Source: Ectopseudomonas composti
GTDB lineage: Bacteria; Pseudomonadota; Gammaproteobacteria; Pseudomonadales; Pseudomonadaceae
DNA: 64,000 bases
Reading direction: 5' to 3'
Assembly (NCBI RefSeq): GCF_001567565.1
Contig: NZ_LSSW01000022.1
Location: 62,001 to 126,000, forward strand
A model generated the notes under the pieces. It saw nothing but the letters and a program-made list of their open reading frames with translations, did not search any database and was not told where the DNA came from. Made by a program: the position numbers and the translations under genes. Numbering within the stretch: position 1 is the first letter of the stretch; each line of letters opens with the position of its first letter. Positions 26,525 to 34,979 of this stretch are shown here, piece by piece.

Positions 26525-28636
26525 ATGAGTTATCAGGTTCTTGCACGTAAATGGCGTCCGCGCTCGTTCCGCGAAATGGTCGGCCAGACTCATGTGCTCA
26601 AAGCCCTGATCAACGCACTGGATAGCCAGCGCCTGCACCACGCCTACCTGTTTACCGGTACGCGCGGGGTGGGCAAGACCACCATCGCGCGCATTATCGC
26701 CAAGTGCCTGAACTGCGAAACGGGTATCAGCTCCACCCCCTGTGGCACCTGCTCGGTGTGCCGGGAGATCGATGAAGGGCGCTTCGTCGACCTGATCGAA
26801 GTGGATGCCGCCAGCCGTACCAAGGTCGAAGACACCCGCGAGTTGCTCGACAACGTGCAGTATTCGCCGAGTCGTGGCCGCTTCAAGGTCTACCTGATTG
26901 ACGAAGTGCACATGCTCTCCACCAGTTCCTTCAACGCGCTGTTGAAGACGCTGGAAGAGCCGCCACCTCACGTCAAATTCCTCCTTGCCACCACCGACCC
27001 GCAGAAACTGCCGGTCACCGTGCTGTCGCGCTGCCTGCAGTTCTCGCTGAAGAACATGCCGCCGGAGCGGGTGGTCGAGCACCTGACCCACGTACTGACC
27101 GCCGAGAACGTGCCGTTCGAGGACGATGCCCTGTGGCTGCTCGGCCGTGCTGCCGATGGTTCGATGCGTGACGCCATGAGCCTGACCGACCAGGCCATCG
27201 CGTTCGGCGAGGGCAAGGTGCTGGCGGCCGATGTGCGTGCCATGCTCGGTACGCTGGATCACGGCCAGGTCTACGGTGTGCTGCACGCTCTGATCGAGGG
27301 TGATGCGCGCGCTCTGATCGAGGCGGTACGCCATCTCGCCGAGCAGGGGCCGGACTGGAATGGCGTGCTCTCGGAAATGCTCAACGTCCTGCACCGCGTC
27401 GCTATCGCTCAGGCGCTGCCCGATGCCGTGGACAATGGTCAGGGCGACCGTGAGCGGGTATTGCAGCTGGCCCAGGCGCTGCCGGCCGAGGACGTGCAGT
27501 TCTACTATCAGATGGGCCTGATCGGTCGTCGTGATCTGCCTCTGGCACCTGAGCCACGCGGCGGCTTCGAGATGGTGCTGCTGCGGATGTTGGCCTTCCG
27601 CCCGGCGGGAGCCGACGATGCGCCAAAGGTCACGCTAAAGCCCTTGGGGATCAGCCAGGCCACTGCTGATTCCCAACAGAATCCAGTGGCCGGCACCGCT
27701 ATGCCGGCTCCTGCTCCTGTGGTCTCCTCGCCAGCTCCAGCTCCAGCTCCAGCTCCAGCTCCAGCTCCAGAGCCGATGGCCATACCTGCAGCGTCTGTGC
27801 CTGCTCCCGTCCCGGTTGAAGCAAGCCCGGTAGCGCCGCCGCCGGCCCCGGAGCCCGTCGTGAGCGAGCCGCCGCCGCAGGCTGAGCCCGCAGCCGCGCC
27901 GGCAGCGAATTTTGCGCCTGAGCCCGTCGCTCCTTTGGTTGTCGATGTGCCTTGGCAAACTGCCACGCCTGCAGAGCCTGCGGTGGAGGCTGTTCAATCC
28001 GCTGCTGCGCCTGAGGTGGAGCGTGCACAGCCGCAAGCGCCGGAAACACCAGCGGTGGCCGCGCCAGCGCCTAGCGCGCCTGTGCAGCCTGTCGTGGACG
28101 TCGATGGCGCTGATGACGAACCGCCGCCCGGCGACTACGACTATGTCGAGATGGACGCCGAAACGCTCGACTACGATTTTGGCCACGCCGAAGCCGAGAC
28201 ACCTGTGGTCGAAGAGCCGTTGCCGGCCGCCAAGCCGGCAACCGGTCTGGCGGCAGAGTGGCTGGCGTTGTTCCCGCAGTTGGGCCTTGGCGGCATGACC
28301 GGTAGCATCGCGGCCAACTGCACCCTGATCGAGGCCAACGGCGACGATTGGCTGCTGCACCTGGATCCCGCGCACAGCGCGCTGTTCAACCCGACTCAGC
28401 AGCGTCGCCTGAACGATGCGCTGAACCAGCAGCAGGGGCGCAGCATCAAACTGCGCATCGAGCTGTGCAAGCCGGAGCAGGAGACCCCGGCGCAGGCGGC
28501 TGCCCGTCGCCGCGCCGAACGCCAGCGCAGTGCCGAGGCGTCCATTCATGCCGATCCGCTGGTGCAGCAAATGATTCAGCAGTTCGCCGCGAAGATTCGC
28601 GATGACAGTATCGAACCTATCGATACCCCCAGTTAA
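26525..28636 (+). CDS. dnaX: DNA polymerase III subunit tau/gamma
   Basis: A 703-residue clamp-loader ATPase. The AAA+ module is at about 1-370, with Walker [10 protein letters not shown], a zinc-binding Cys cluster (CLNCETG...CGTCSVC), Walker [10 protein letters not shown] and sensor regions. A Pro/Ala-rich linker (about 395-525) and the tau C-terminal domain, which contacts DnaB and the polymerase alpha subunit, follow. I see no A AAA AAG slippery site like the E. coli one, so a gamma form, if made, would need another mechanism. ybaB and recR follow, the usual dnaX-ybaB-recR order. Confidence 0.97.
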   Translation: MSYQVLARKWRPRSFREMVGQTHVLKALINALDSQRLHHAYLFTGTRGVGKTTIARIIAKCLNCETGISSTPCGTCSVCREIDEGRFVDLIEVDAASRTKVEDTRELLDNVQYSPSRGRFKVYLIDEVHMLSTSSFNALLKTLEEPPPHVKFLLATTDPQKLPVTVLSRCLQFSLKNMPPERVVEHLTHVLTAENVPFEDDALWLLGRAADGSMRDAMSLTDQAIAFGEGKVLAADVRAMLGTLDHGQVYGVLHALIEGDARALIEAVRHLAEQGPDWNGVLSEMLNVLHRVAIAQALPDAVDNGQGDRERVLQLAQALPAEDVQFYYQMGLIGRRDLPLAPEPRGGFEMVLLRMLAFRPAGADDAPKVTLKPLGISQATADSQQNPVAGTAMPAPAPVVSSPAPAPAPAPAPAPEPMAIPAASVPAPVPVEASPVAPPPAPEPVVSEPPPQAEPAAAPAANFAPEPVAPLVVDVPWQTATPAEPAVEAVQSAAAPEVERAQPQAPETPAVAAPAPSAPVQPVVDVDGADDEPPPGDYDYVEMDAETLDYDFGHAEAETPVVEEPLPAAKPATGLAAEWLALFPQLGLGGMTGSIAANCTLIEANGDDWLLHLDPAHSALFNPTQQRRLNDALNQQQGRSIKLRIELCKPEQETPAQAAARRRAERQRSAEASIHADPLVQQMIQQFAAKIRDDSIEPIDTPS
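27731..27770 (+). repeat. In-frame CCAGCT hexanucleotide repeat in dnaX
   Basis: Six perfect CCAGCT units plus CCAG encode alternating Pro-Ala in the dnaX linker. The 6-bp unit keeps frame, so slippage would only change linker length. Confidence 0.92.
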
Positions 28637-28659
28637 TTCTGAACACCGAGGATACCGAG

Positions 28660-28986
28660 ATGATGAAAGGTGGCATGGCAGGCCTGATGAAGCAGGCTCA
28701 GCAGATGCAGGAAAAAATGCAGAAGATGCAGGAAGAACTGGCCAATGCCGAAGTCACCGGCCAGTCCGGTGCCGGCCTGGTCAGCGTGGTGATGACCGGT
28801 CGTCACGACGTCAAGCGCATCTCCCTGGATGACAGCCTGATGCAGGAAGACAAGGAAGTGCTCGAAGACCTGATCGCCGCTGCGGTCAACGACGCGGTGC
28901 GCAAGGTCGAGCAGAACAGCCAGGAGAAGATGTCCGGCATGACGGCTGGCATGCAGCTCCCCCCAGGCTTCAAAATGCCCTTCTGA
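28660..28986 (+). CDS. YbaB/EbfC nucleoid-associated protein
   Basis: A 108-residue basic-helix protein with [21 protein letters not shown], the conserved [23 protein letters not shown] and PPGFKMPF at the end. It dimerises as tweezers and binds DNA. It lies 23 bp after dnaX and before recR, the standard order. Two adjacent ATGs exist; the first is used. Confidence 0.95.
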   Translation: MMKGGMAGLMKQAQQMQEKMQKMQEELANAEVTGQSGAGLVSVVMTGRHDVKRISLDDSLMQEDKEVLEDLIAAAVNDAVRKVEQNSQEKMSGMTAGMQLPPGFKMPF

Positions 28987-29140
28987 CAGGCCTCGTGCCG
29001 TCCAGTCGACGCACATGGCGGCGTTGCCGGCGAACTCGGAATCCTCATGTGCTGCAGCACACTGCGGTTCCTCGCTCGTCGGCGCCTTGCCCTGCACGCC
29101 GCCTGATCGCCACTCTGGCACCGTCATCAAGGGCGGGCCT

Positions 29141-29203
29141 GTAGCCCGGATGCAATCCGGGGAAACACGGCATACACGATTTCCCGGATTGCATCCGGGC
29201 TAC
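29141..29203. repeat. Long inverted repeat between ybaB and recR (GTAGCCCGGATGCAATCCGGG type)
   Basis: 21-bp perfect arms (29141-29161 and 29183-29203) enclose 21 bp. GTAGCCCGGATGCAATCCGGG is a second repeat family, distinct from the GTAGGAGCGG elements. It ends 17 bp before the recR start and could lower recR translation or insulate it from dnaX. Confidence 0.85.
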
Positions 29204-29220
29204 GACTCTGTAGGAATTCC

Positions 29221-29820
29221 ATGAGTTTCAGTCCCCTGATTCGCCAGTTGATCGACTCCCTGCGCATCCTCCCCGGTGTGGGGCAGAAGACCGCGCAGCG
29301 TATGGCCCTGCAACTGCTCGAGCGTGATCGCAGCGGTGGTCAGCGTCTGGCGCAGGCGCTCAACGCGGCGATGGAAGGCGTGGGGCACTGCAAGCGCTGC
29401 CGCAGCCTGAGTGAGGATGAGCTGTGCCAGCTGTGCCTGGATGAGCGCCGCGACGACAGTTTGCTGTGCGTGGTGGAAGGGCCGATGGATGTGCACGCGG
29501 TTGAGCAGACCGGGTTTCGCGGGCGCTACTTCGTGCTCAAGGGCCATCTGTCACCACTCGATGGTCTGGGCCCGGAGGCCATTGGTATTCCCGAGTTGCT
29601 CGAGCGCATCGAGGCCGGCGCCTTCAGTGAGGTGATCCTGGCGACCAACCCGACGGTGGAAGGTGAGGCCACGGCGCATTACATCGCGCAGATTCTCGTC
29701 GGCAAGGGCCTGGTGGCCTCGCGTATCGCCCACGGCATGCCGCTGGGTGGCGAGCTGGAGCTGGTCGATGGCGGGACTCTGGCGCACGCCCTGGCTGGCC
29801 GCCGTCCGATCAGTCTGTAG
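29221..29820 (+). CDS. recR: Recombination protein RecR
   Basis: A 199-residue RecR. The N-terminal helix-hairpin-helix is [20 protein letters not shown], the zinc finger is C-x2-C...C-x2-C ([16 protein letters not shown]), and a Toprim domain ([20 protein letters not shown]) and a Walker-like C-terminus with [16 protein letters not shown] follow. It acts with RecF and RecO to load RecA at gaps. Standard length. Confidence 0.97.
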   Translation: MSFSPLIRQLIDSLRILPGVGQKTAQRMALQLLERDRSGGQRLAQALNAAMEGVGHCKRCRSLSEDELCQLCLDERRDDSLLCVVEGPMDVHAVEQTGFRGRYFVLKGHLSPLDGLGPEAIGIPELLERIEAGAFSEVILATNPTVEGEATAHYIAQILVGKGLVASRIAHGMPLGGELELVDGGTLAHALAGRRPISL

Positions 29821-29843
29821 TTACCCCAACCGCCGGACCCGTA

Positions 29844-30431
29844 GTGCCCGTGATCGCTGACACTCTGCGTCGTATGAGTCTGCTGCTCCTGCTTGGCGCG
29901 CCGCTGGCCGTACAGGCCGGCCAGTGCCCGAGCGGGCAGGTTCAGGTCTGTCTCGGGGCCTCCTGCCTGTGCGTGCCGGATCCTGTGCGGGTGCGCGAAG
30001 GCGGCCTGAACATGGCCGCGGCTCGTCTCGAAGCCTGGTTGCTGCAATCTCGCCAGGCGGCGCTACGCGCCGGCACCGAGCCCATTCCTTTGATGATTCG
30101 CGCCCAGCTTGCGCCGTTCTACGACGACGCCTTGCTCGATGAGGTGCGCTATCGCGTCGGTATCACCGATGAGATGGATGCCGCTACCGTGATGCTGCAG
30201 AACCCGGACGTGCAGGCCGTGACCCTGGTCGATGTGGTGGTGTTTCGCGACGTCGCTGCCGCCGCGCAGGATGCTGCGCTGTGGGCGCATGAACTCTGGC
30301 ATGTGCAGCAGTACCGCGAATGGGGCACCGATGGCTTCGCCCAGCGCTACACCCGTGACTTCCAGGCGGTGGAAGGGCCTGCCTACGAGATGGGCGAGCG
30401 GGTGAGAAAGGCATTGCGTGAGCCAGAATAA
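29844..30431 (+). CDS. Secreted protein with HExxH-type motif (DUF4157-like)
   Basis: A 195-residue protein with a signal peptide (about 10-25, ending VQAG), then a Cys-rich start (CPSGQVQVCLGASCLCVPDP), a central helix-rich part and HELWHVQQYREWGTDGFAQRY. HELWH fits the zinc HExxH motif seen in DUF4157/eCIS-core proteins, so it may be a small periplasmic peptidase or a structural relative. The start is uncertain: a GTG at 29844 or an ATG at 29874, and neither has a strong ribosome site. It may be co-transcribed with recR. Confidence 0.72.
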   Translation: MPVIADTLRRMSLLLLLGAPLAVQAGQCPSGQVQVCLGASCLCVPDPVRVREGGLNMAAARLEAWLLQSRQAALRAGTEPIPLMIRAQLAPFYDDALLDEVRYRVGITDEMDAATVMLQNPDVQAVTLVDVVVFRDVAAAAQDAALWAHELWHVQQYREWGTDGFAQRYTRDFQAVEGPAYEMGERVRKALREPE

Positions 30432-30497
30432 AACGCTCGCTTGAAAACCAAGCAAGCGCTAGGTTAGGGTGGCCGAAACAATAACGGGAGCACCCGC

Positions 30498-31646
30498 ATG
30501 GCCGCCGTTCTGTCGCATTTCGATGAATCCCATCAATTGGTTCGTGATTCCGTTCGGCGTTTCGTCGAGCGCGAGATCCTGCCGTTTATCGATGAATGGG
30601 AGGAGGCCGAGGAGTTTCCTCGGGAGCTGTACCTCAAGGCTGGCGCGGCGGGCATTCTCGGTATCGGCTACCCCGAGCAGTACGGCGGCAGCCATGAGGG
30701 TGACGTGTTCGCCAAAGTGGCAGCCAGCGAGGAACTGATGCGCAGCGGCTCCGGTGGCCTGGTGGCCGGGCTCGGTTCGCTGGATATCGGCTTGCCGCCG
30801 ATTCTCAAGTGGGCCAAGCCGGCGGTGCGTGAGCGCGTGGTGCCGCAGGTGCTAGCCGGCGAGAAGATCATGGCGCTGGCGGTGACCGAACCTTCAGGCG
30901 GTTCCGACGTGGCCAATCTCAAGACCCGCGCCGTGCGTGACGGTGATCACTACCGCATCAATGGCAGCAAGACCTTCATCACCAGCGGCATACGTGCCGA
31001 TTACTACACGGTGGCGGTGCGCACCGGCGGCGAGGGTTTCGGCGGCGTCAGCCTGCTGCTGGTGGAGAAGGGCACGCCGGGTTTCAGCGTCGGCCGCAAG
31101 TTGAAGAAAATGGGCTGGTGGGCCTCGGACACCGCCGAGCTGTTCTTCGACGACTGTCAGGTGCCGGTGGAGAACCTGATCGGCGTGGAGAACGCCGGTT
31201 TCGCCTGCATCATGGCCAACTTTCAGAGTGAGCGCCTGAGCCTAGCGATCATGGCCAACATGACCGCGCAACTGGCGCTGGAGGAGTCCCTGAAATGGGC
31301 GCACGAGCGCCAGGCGTTCGGCAAGCCGGTGGGTAAGTTCCAGGTGCTCAAGCACCGCCTCGCCGAGATGGCCACGCAACTGGAGGTATCGCGCGAGTTC
31401 ACCTATCGCCAGGCTGCGCAGATGGCGGCTGGCAGGAGCGTGATCAAGGAAATCTCCATGGCCAAGAACTTCGCCACCGATATCGCCGACCGGCTGACCT
31501 ACGATGCGGTGCAGATCATGGGGGGGATGGGGTACATGCGCGAATCCCTGGTCGAGCGCCTGTACCGTGATAACCGCATTCTCTCCATCGGCGGCGGCAC
31601 GCGGGAGATCATGAACGAGATCATTGCCAAGCAGATGGGGCTGTAG
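30498..31646 (+). CDS. Acyl-CoA dehydrogenase
   Basis: A 382-residue FAD-dependent dehydrogenase. It has the signature AVTEPSGGSDVANLKTRA, the FAD segment GMRADYYTVAVRT-like region and WHERQAFGKPVGKFQ-type motif (here AHERQAFGKPVGKF). The C-terminal QIMGGMGYMRESLVERLYRD carries the expected catalytic-face region. It oxidises acyl-CoA to the trans-2-enoyl form and passes electrons to ETF; the chain length preference is unknown. The last 107 bp are present again, silent, at 31671-31777. ATG 30498 follows GGGAG. Confidence 0.92.
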   Translation: MAAVLSHFDESHQLVRDSVRRFVEREILPFIDEWEEAEEFPRELYLKAGAAGILGIGYPEQYGGSHEGDVFAKVAASEELMRSGSGGLVAGLGSLDIGLPPILKWAKPAVRERVVPQVLAGEKIMALAVTEPSGGSDVANLKTRAVRDGDHYRINGSKTFITSGIRADYYTVAVRTGGEGFGGVSLLLVEKGTPGFSVGRKLKKMGWWASDTAELFFDDCQVPVENLIGVENAGFACIMANFQSERLSLAIMANMTAQLALEESLKWAHERQAFGKPVGKFQVLKHRLAEMATQLEVSREFTYRQAAQMAAGRSVIKEISMAKNFATDIADRLTYDAVQIMGGMGYMRESLVERLYRDNRILSIGGGTREIMNEIIAKQMGL

Positions 31647-31670
31647 ACGCGGTACTTGGGCCTCTATGGC

Positions 31671-31777
31671 GCGAATCCCTGGTCGAGCGCCTGTACCGCG
31701 ACAATCGCATTCTCTCCATCGGCGGCGGCACGCGGGAAATCATGAACGAGATCATTGCCAAGCAGATGGGGTTGTAG
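31671..31777 (+). pseudogene. Orphan second copy of the acyl-CoA dehydrogenase 3' end
   Basis: 107 bp that align without gaps to 31540-31646, the last 35 codons and stop of the preceding gene. There are five base differences and all are synonymous (CGT/CGC, GAT/GAC, AAC/AAT, GAG/GAA, CTG/TTG). No start or upstream part is present, so it cannot make the enzyme. Silent-only differences indicate that this copy evolved under selection in an intact gene before it was cut off here. Confidence 0.9.
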
Positions 31778-31785
31778 CCGCTTCT

Positions 31786-31853
31786 GTGGGAGGGGCTTTA
31801 GCCGCGATCAGCCTTAAAGAGGCGGTAAAGCTCGCCGCTAAAGCGCCTCCCAC
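31786..31853. repeat. REP-type inverted repeat, GTGGGAGGGGCT variant
   Basis: GTGGGAGGGGCTTTAGC pairs with GCTAAAGCGCCTCCCAC. It lies just after the silent dehydrogenase fragment and before the convergent AraC gene stop, and may help termination. Confidence 0.75.
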
Positions 31854-31866
31854 GATGTCATGTCTA

Positions 31867-32814
31867 TCAGGATGCTTGCTGATTCTGCGCTGCCTGGCGC
31901 AGACGGGCGATGTCACGCTGTGGCGGGTCGCCGAACAGGCGACTGTACTCACGGCTGAACTGCGATGGGCTTTCATAGCCCACGCGGTAACTGGCCGCTG
32001 CCGCCTCAAGGTTGTCGCACAGCATCAGCCGGCGAGCTTCCTGCAAGCGCAGTTGCTTCTGGTACTGCAGCGGGCTGAACGCCGTCACGGCCTTGAAGCG
32101 ATGGTGCAGGGTGGATGGGCTCAGGTTCACCTCGCGGGCCAGTTCCTCGATGCGTAGCGGCTGATCAAAGTTCTTGCGCAGCCATTCGATGGCGCGGGAG
32201 ATGCGCTGGCTCTGGCTGTCGGCGATCACGATCTCATGCAGGCGATGGCCCTGCGGGCTGAGCAGCATGCGATAGAAAATTTCGCGCAGGGCCAATGGCG
32301 CCAACATGGCGATGTCGCGCGGAGTCTCCAGCAGTCGCAGTAGACGAATCACCGCATCCAGCAGGCGGGGGTCTAAGCGGTCGAGAAACAGCGCGCGTTG
32401 TGAGGCGGCATCCGGTGCCGGGATGGGCGGCATTTCGGTGAGCAGGCTGCTGATCAGTGCCGGGTCGATTTCCAGTGCCAGGCTCAGATAGGGCGCCTCC
32501 GGACTGGCTTCGATTACCCGGCCGGTCACCGGGAGCACCACCGATGCCACCAGATAATTCAGCGGGTCATAGACGTAGAGTTCGTCGCCCAGGCGGATCT
32601 CCTTGCGCCCCTGGGCGATGATGCACAGGCAAGGGTCGTACACCGTCTGCATCGGCAGGCTCGGCGTCGTCGCACGCGCCAGTTTCAGACCGGGAATGGC
32701 AGTGAGGTGCAGGCCGTCCTCGGGGACGAAGCGTTCGACGAGGCGCGCCATTTCATGGCTCAGTTCGGCAAGGGGCGTGTCGAGATTTGTGGCGGTATGG
32801 ATGGATGAGTGCAT
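31867..32814 (-). CDS. AraC-family transcriptional regulator
   Basis: A 315-residue regulator. The N-terminal AraC_N cupin-like domain (PF06719-like; LPMQTVYDPCLCIIAQGRKEIRLGDE region) ends near 190. The C-terminal double helix-turn-helix runs at about 210-305 (LREVNLSPSTLHHRFKAVTAFSPLQYQK-type core, then SYRVGYESPSQFSREYSRLFG). Members of this group often control adjacent oxidoreductase genes. Two GGCAA-N4-TTGCC boxes lie in its upstream region (32885-33005). The inducer is unknown. Confidence 0.9.
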   Translation of the reverse strand: MHSSIHTATNLDTPLAELSHEMARLVERFVPEDGLHLTAIPGLKLARATTPSLPMQTVYDPCLCIIAQGRKEIRLGDELYVYDPLNYLVASVVLPVTGRVIEASPEAPYLSLALEIDPALISSLLTEMPPIPAPDAASQRALFLDRLDPRLLDAVIRLLRLLETPRDIAMLAPLALREIFYRMLLSPQGHRLHEIVIADSQSQRISRAIEWLRKNFDQPLRIEELAREVNLSPSTLHHRFKAVTAFSPLQYQKQLRLQEARRLMLCDNLEAAAASYRVGYESPSQFSREYSRLFGDPPQRDIARLRQAAQNQQAS

Positions 32815-32884
32815 GGCGCGCCTCCAGAAAGTCAGCGCAGCCTAGCCAGGTTTTTCAGGCAAGTCATGGGGTGCGGCAGGATTA

Positions 32885-33005
32885 GGCAAATATTTGCCAG
32901 TAATGGGCAAATTACCAGTGATGCGGGGTGTTTCAAGATATCTTGCGCAGCGATCTAGCTGCCTGCGGCAGATTCAGGTAATGCAGTTTTAGGCAAGAAT
33001 TTGCC
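32885..33005. promoter_or_regulatory. Two copies of a GGCAA-N4-TTGCC palindrome upstream of the AraC gene
   Basis: GGCAAATATTTGCC (32885-32898) and GGCAAGAATTTGCC (32992-33005). Each is preceded by TA and followed by AGTAAT, with 107 bp between starts. Two similar half-boxes (GGGCAAATTACCAGTGAT) follow the first. They lie in the 328-bp gap between the AraC start (32814) and the small gene at 33143, so they are candidate binding sites for that AraC protein. Confidence 0.6.
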
Positions 33006-33142
33006 AGTAATCGACTAACGCCCTGATGACGTTCTGCCTGATCGTTGCAGTCATCGCGCCGTGTCCCTGTGTCGGCCCGAACGCCAGCAGTAGCCCTGTC
33101 ACCCGCTAAGCGGTGTCCCTTACGTCACTCAAGGAGCGCGCC

Positions 33143-33289
33143 ATGTCCGCCAGATGGCTGATCGCGCCGCTGACGCTGTTGTTGCTCGCCACGGCCTGGC
33201 TCGATTCCAGGGCCGTCGGCGAGGCGGCTTTTGCAGAGCCGGACGCAGCACCCCACGTTCTGCAGCGAAACGCTGCCGGTGTGTACTGA
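33143..33289 (+). CDS. Very small membrane or secreted peptide
   Basis: A 48-residue open frame beginning MSARWLIAPLTLLLLATAW, a single hydrophobic segment, then a polar tail ending NAAGVY. A strong AAGGAG site lies 8 bp before the ATG. It is 20 bp upstream of the 33310 gene on the same strand, so both may be co-transcribed under the 32885-33005 sites. No homologue is known to me. Confidence 0.6.
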   Translation: MSARWLIAPLTLLLLATAWLDSRAVGEAAFAEPDAAPHVLQRNAAGVY

Positions 33290-33309
33290 TTCACTTCCAG
33301 GAGGTTGCC

Positions 33310-33609
33310 ATGAGCATCATTCACCGTATGACCGTTCGCGCTCGCCACGACCGCTCGATCCGGCTGGGGCGATGCCTGGCGCGCTTGCATGAGGTCGGCC
33401 GGGATATTCCGGGCTGTGAACGCCTGAGTGTGTCTGCCCTGCATGGCGACTCGCTGACCTGGCAGGTCGAAGGGCATTGGAGTTCGGCAGCGGCACGCGA
33501 CGCTTTCCTTGGCAGTGAGGGACTGCGTCAGGTAATCGCCGCGGCGATAGACGAGGGGCTGTTCAGTCATCTCGAATGCGGTATGGAGTTGAAGCGACAG
33601 GTTGCCTGA
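33310..33609 (+). CDS. Small protein of unknown function, possible dimeric alpha/beta-barrel fold
   Basis: A 99-residue protein, MSIIHRMTVRARHDRS to MELKRQVA. Its beta-alpha-beta pattern (LSVSALHGDSLTWQVEGHW, then DAFLGSEGLRQVIAAAID) resembles antibiotic-biosynthesis monooxygenase-type (ABM) folds. AGGAGG precedes the ATG at 33310. It may form a unit with the 48-residue peptide upstream. The function is unknown. Confidence 0.7.
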   Translation: MSIIHRMTVRARHDRSIRLGRCLARLHEVGRDIPGCERLSVSALHGDSLTWQVEGHWSSAAARDAFLGSEGLRQVIAAAIDEGLFSHLECGMELKRQVA

Positions 33610-33651
33610 GGCCGCTCAGGCTTGCCTTTGTGAATTTATCTCTATAGATTT

Positions 33652-33681
33652 TCATGAAATTAATTAATTTAAATTTCATGA
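33652..33681. promoter_or_regulatory. AT-rich inverted repeat before the polyamine cluster
   Basis: TCATGAAATT (33652-33661) and AATTTCATGA (33672-33681) flank AATTAATTTA. It ends 7 bp before the puuB-like start, so a bound protein would block the promoter or ribosome site. It is a candidate operator for the XRE-cupin regulator at 34980. No canonical Shine-Dalgarno is seen for that gene. Confidence 0.55.
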
Positions 33682-33688
33682 GTCGTCT

Positions 33689-34978
33689 ATGTTTTGCCAC
33701 GCCAGTGAGCACGTCGACAGCTACTACGCGCAAAGCTGCAGTGATCGACTGAAGCATCATCCGATCCTGCAAGGTGAGTTGCAGTGCGATGTACTGGTGG
33801 TCGGCGCCGGTTTCAGTGGCCTGCACACTGCCTTGCGTCTGGCCGAAGTGGGGCGCAAGGTCATTCTGCTGGAAGCCAGTCGCGTGGCCTGGGCCGCCTC
33901 CGGTCGTAACGGCGGGCAGGCGATTCTGGGCTGGTCCTGCGATATGCCGCCGCTGGAAAAGGCGCTTGGCGTCGAGCGTGCGCGGCGTCTTTGGAGTGGC
34001 ATGGTCTGGGCTGCCAACGAGCTGCGTGAACTGCCCCAGCGCCATGGTTTCGACTGCGATTACCGGCGTGGCCATCTGTGGACGGCGGTGCTGCCGCGGC
34101 GCGTGGCGTTGCTGCATGAGTGGCAGGAGCAGGCCGCCTATAAGTGGGGGCACCGCGCTCTGCAGTTCGTCTCCCGCGAGCAGATGCCGCAGTGGGTTGC
34201 CAGCGAGCGCTATCAGGCCGGGCTTTACGACCCCGAGGCGGGGCACCTCAACCCGCTCAAGCTGGCGCTCGGTCTGGCCGAGGCCTTCGTTCGCGCTGGT
34301 GGGCAGATCTTCGAGCAGAGCCGTGCGTTGAGCCAGGAGGCGCAGGGCGGCCGCTACCGAGTGCGTACCCAGCAGGGTAGCGTGCAGGCCGATCAACTGG
34401 TGCTGGCCTGCAACACCTATATCGATCGCCTGGAGCCGTGTCTGGCGCGGCGTATCCTACCGGTAGGCACTTACCAGATCGCCACCGCGCCGCTGGGCGC
34501 AGAACGCGCCGAGGCGTTGTTGCCGCGCAATGCCTGCGTCACCGACAACCAGTTCGTCCTCGATTACTTCCGCCGCACTCCGGATCACCGTCTGCTGTTC
34601 GGCGGCGGCTGCACCTACCTGGGCGGCTTGCCAAGGGACATGGCAGCCGCCACCCGGCCTTTCCTCGAGCGCGTCTTCCCGCAATTATCAGGCGTAGCCA
34701 TCGACTTCGCCTGGGGCGGGCATATCGATATCACCCGTGCGCGCACCCCGGATATTGGCGGCGAGAATGGCCGCTATTGGCTGCAGGGTTTCTCCGGCCA
34801 TGGCGTGCTGCCGACGCTGGCGGCGGCTCGGGCAGTCAGCGACGCGATCCTCGGCCATGACGATGAACTGGCCCTGTATCAGCAACTGCGCAACCCCGCA
34901 TTTCCATTTGGCGAACGCCTGGCGGCGCCGCTCGAGGCCATCGGCAAGGCCTGGTACCGACTGAGAGACAGCTTCTGA
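33689..34978 (+). CDS. FAD-dependent gamma-glutamylpolyamine oxidase (PuuB-like)
   Basis: A 429-residue DAO-type flavoprotein. The Rossmann motif VLVVGAGFSGLHTALRLAE is at about 34-52. It also has SGRNGGQAILGW, RRILPVGTYQIATAPL and the C-terminal GFSGHGVLPTLAAA. In the Puu route it oxidises gamma-glutamyl-putrescine to the aldehyde. It heads a four-gene cluster with a regulator, a glutamine-synthetase-like ligase and an aminotransferase. A specific polyamine is not fixed by sequence. Confidence 0.85.
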   Translation: MFCHASEHVDSYYAQSCSDRLKHHPILQGELQCDVLVVGAGFSGLHTALRLAEVGRKVILLEASRVAWAASGRNGGQAILGWSCDMPPLEKALGVERARRLWSGMVWAANELRELPQRHGFDCDYRRGHLWTAVLPRRVALLHEWQEQAAYKWGHRALQFVSREQMPQWVASERYQAGLYDPEAGHLNPLKLALGLAEAFVRAGGQIFEQSRALSQEAQGGRYRVRTQQGSVQADQLVLACNTYIDRLEPCLARRILPVGTYQIATAPLGAERAEALLPRNACVTDNQFVLDYFRRTPDHRLLFGGGCTYLGGLPRDMAAATRPFLERVFPQLSGVAIDFAWGGHIDITRARTPDIGGENGRYWLQGFSGHGVLPTLAAARAVSDAILGHDDELALYQQLRNPAFPFGERLAAPLEAIGKAWYRLRDSF

Positions 34979-34979
34979 A

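Noticed and set aside
26525..28636. Programmed -1 frameshift producing a gamma subunit
   Set aside because: No A-AAA-AAG slippery heptamer was seen in the linker region.
31671..31777. Second acyl-CoA dehydrogenase gene
   Set aside because: Only the last 35 codons exist, without start or upstream sequence.
33143..33289. Non-coding leader instead of a 48-codon gene
   Set aside because: The AAGGAG site and hydrophobic N-terminus favour translation, though confidence stays moderate.
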